Assembly: GCF_014219065.1 (NCBI RefSeq)
Contig: NZ_JACLGO010000013.1
Coordinates: 43,293 to 107,292, forward strand
Origin: Halopseudomonas xiamenensis
GTDB taxonomy: Bacteria; Pseudomonadota; Gammaproteobacteria; Pseudomonadales; Pseudomonadaceae
Direction of reading: 5' to 3'
Length of the DNA stretch: 64,000 bases
Below are positions 63,851 through 64,000 of this stretch, piece by piece (positions within the stretch are counted from its first letter, which is position 1; each line of letters begins with the position of its first letter). Below the pieces are notes generated by a model, which saw nothing but the letters and a program-made list of their open reading frames with translations, was not told the origin of the DNA and did not search any database. The position numbers and the translations under genes were made by a program.

Positions 63851-64000
63851 ACGCCACGCCTGATCCCGGCAGAGCCAAAGCCCGTCGTCGAGCAGGCGCT
63901 CGATAAGATGGTCTCCTCCCTCCCCCTCTACGGCGTCGCGATGCGCCAGAGGATAGATGCTAAACATCTATTGATAACGAAAGGAGATGGGAGGAGACCA
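63851..64000. other. Right-edge non-coding stretch
   Basis: No gene seen. The last bases contain AAAGGAGATGGGAGGAG, which may be the ribosome site of a gene starting beyond the window. Confidence 0.4.

Overview
The window looks like chromosome of a Pseudomonas-type gammaproteobacterium. The evidence is the close resemblance of the left-edge genes to the CAM-plasmid P450cam genes of P. putida, an aliphatic amidase nearly residue-for-residue like that of P. aeruginosa, a divergent LysR plus CoA-transferase/thiolase locus arranged like P. aeruginosa dhcR-dhcAB-atoB, and a REP-like inverted pair. No RNA genes, CRISPR arrays or transposase genes were found.

Positions 1 to about 38,000 form a monoterpene (camphor-type) catabolic island of visibly lower GC than the right part. 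At the left edge are camC (partial) and camD, with a divergent CamR-type regulator and a camO-like operator. Further right are 2,5-diketocamphane and 3,6-diketocamphane monooxygenases, a flavin reductase and RibBA-type enzyme that would supply FMN, and two virtually identical copies of a third luciferase-like monooxygenase. The island also holds an acyl-CoA ligase, a single-chain biotin-dependent acyl-CoA carboxylase, crotonases, short-chain dehydrogenases, four SnoaL-like proteins, a methyl-parathion-hydrolase-like metallohydrolase, an alpha/beta hydrolase, a thiolase and a 3-hydroxyacyl-CoA dehydrogenase. An envelope module (DUF1302, DUF1329, Ycf48-like, MMPL) and a soluble PAS-PAS chemoreceptor lie in the middle. 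Nearly every divergent promoter carries the 16-bp palindrome TCAAC-N6-GTTGA, in several cases overlapping a -35 hexamer. This appears to be one regulon, with the TetR protein at 30366-31040 as the most likely repressor. One short-chain dehydrogenase is frameshifted by a third copy of a 7-bp tandem repeat.

Positions 38,000 to 45,500 hold a TetR gene, the LysR/CoA-transferase/thiolase locus, an isomerase-like crotonase and a spinster-type MFS transporter. Positions 45,500 to 48,600 are a low-GC insert with a three-gene HigB-like / HTH-ImmA-IrrE / Beta-protein module that could be a toxin-antitoxin or phage-defence unit.

Positions 48,700 to 62,300 form a high-GC short-chain amide system: FmdB, formamidase FmdA, an AmiB-like AAA ATPase, amidase AmiE and a UrtABCDE-type ABC transporter, all on the minus strand. 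Divergent from these is a large hybrid histidine kinase whose sensor is an NCS1-permease-like membrane domain, with a LuxR-type response regulator. A shared palindromic element stands before both urtA and fmdA and is a candidate regulator site. An AAHS-type MFS transporter ends the window.
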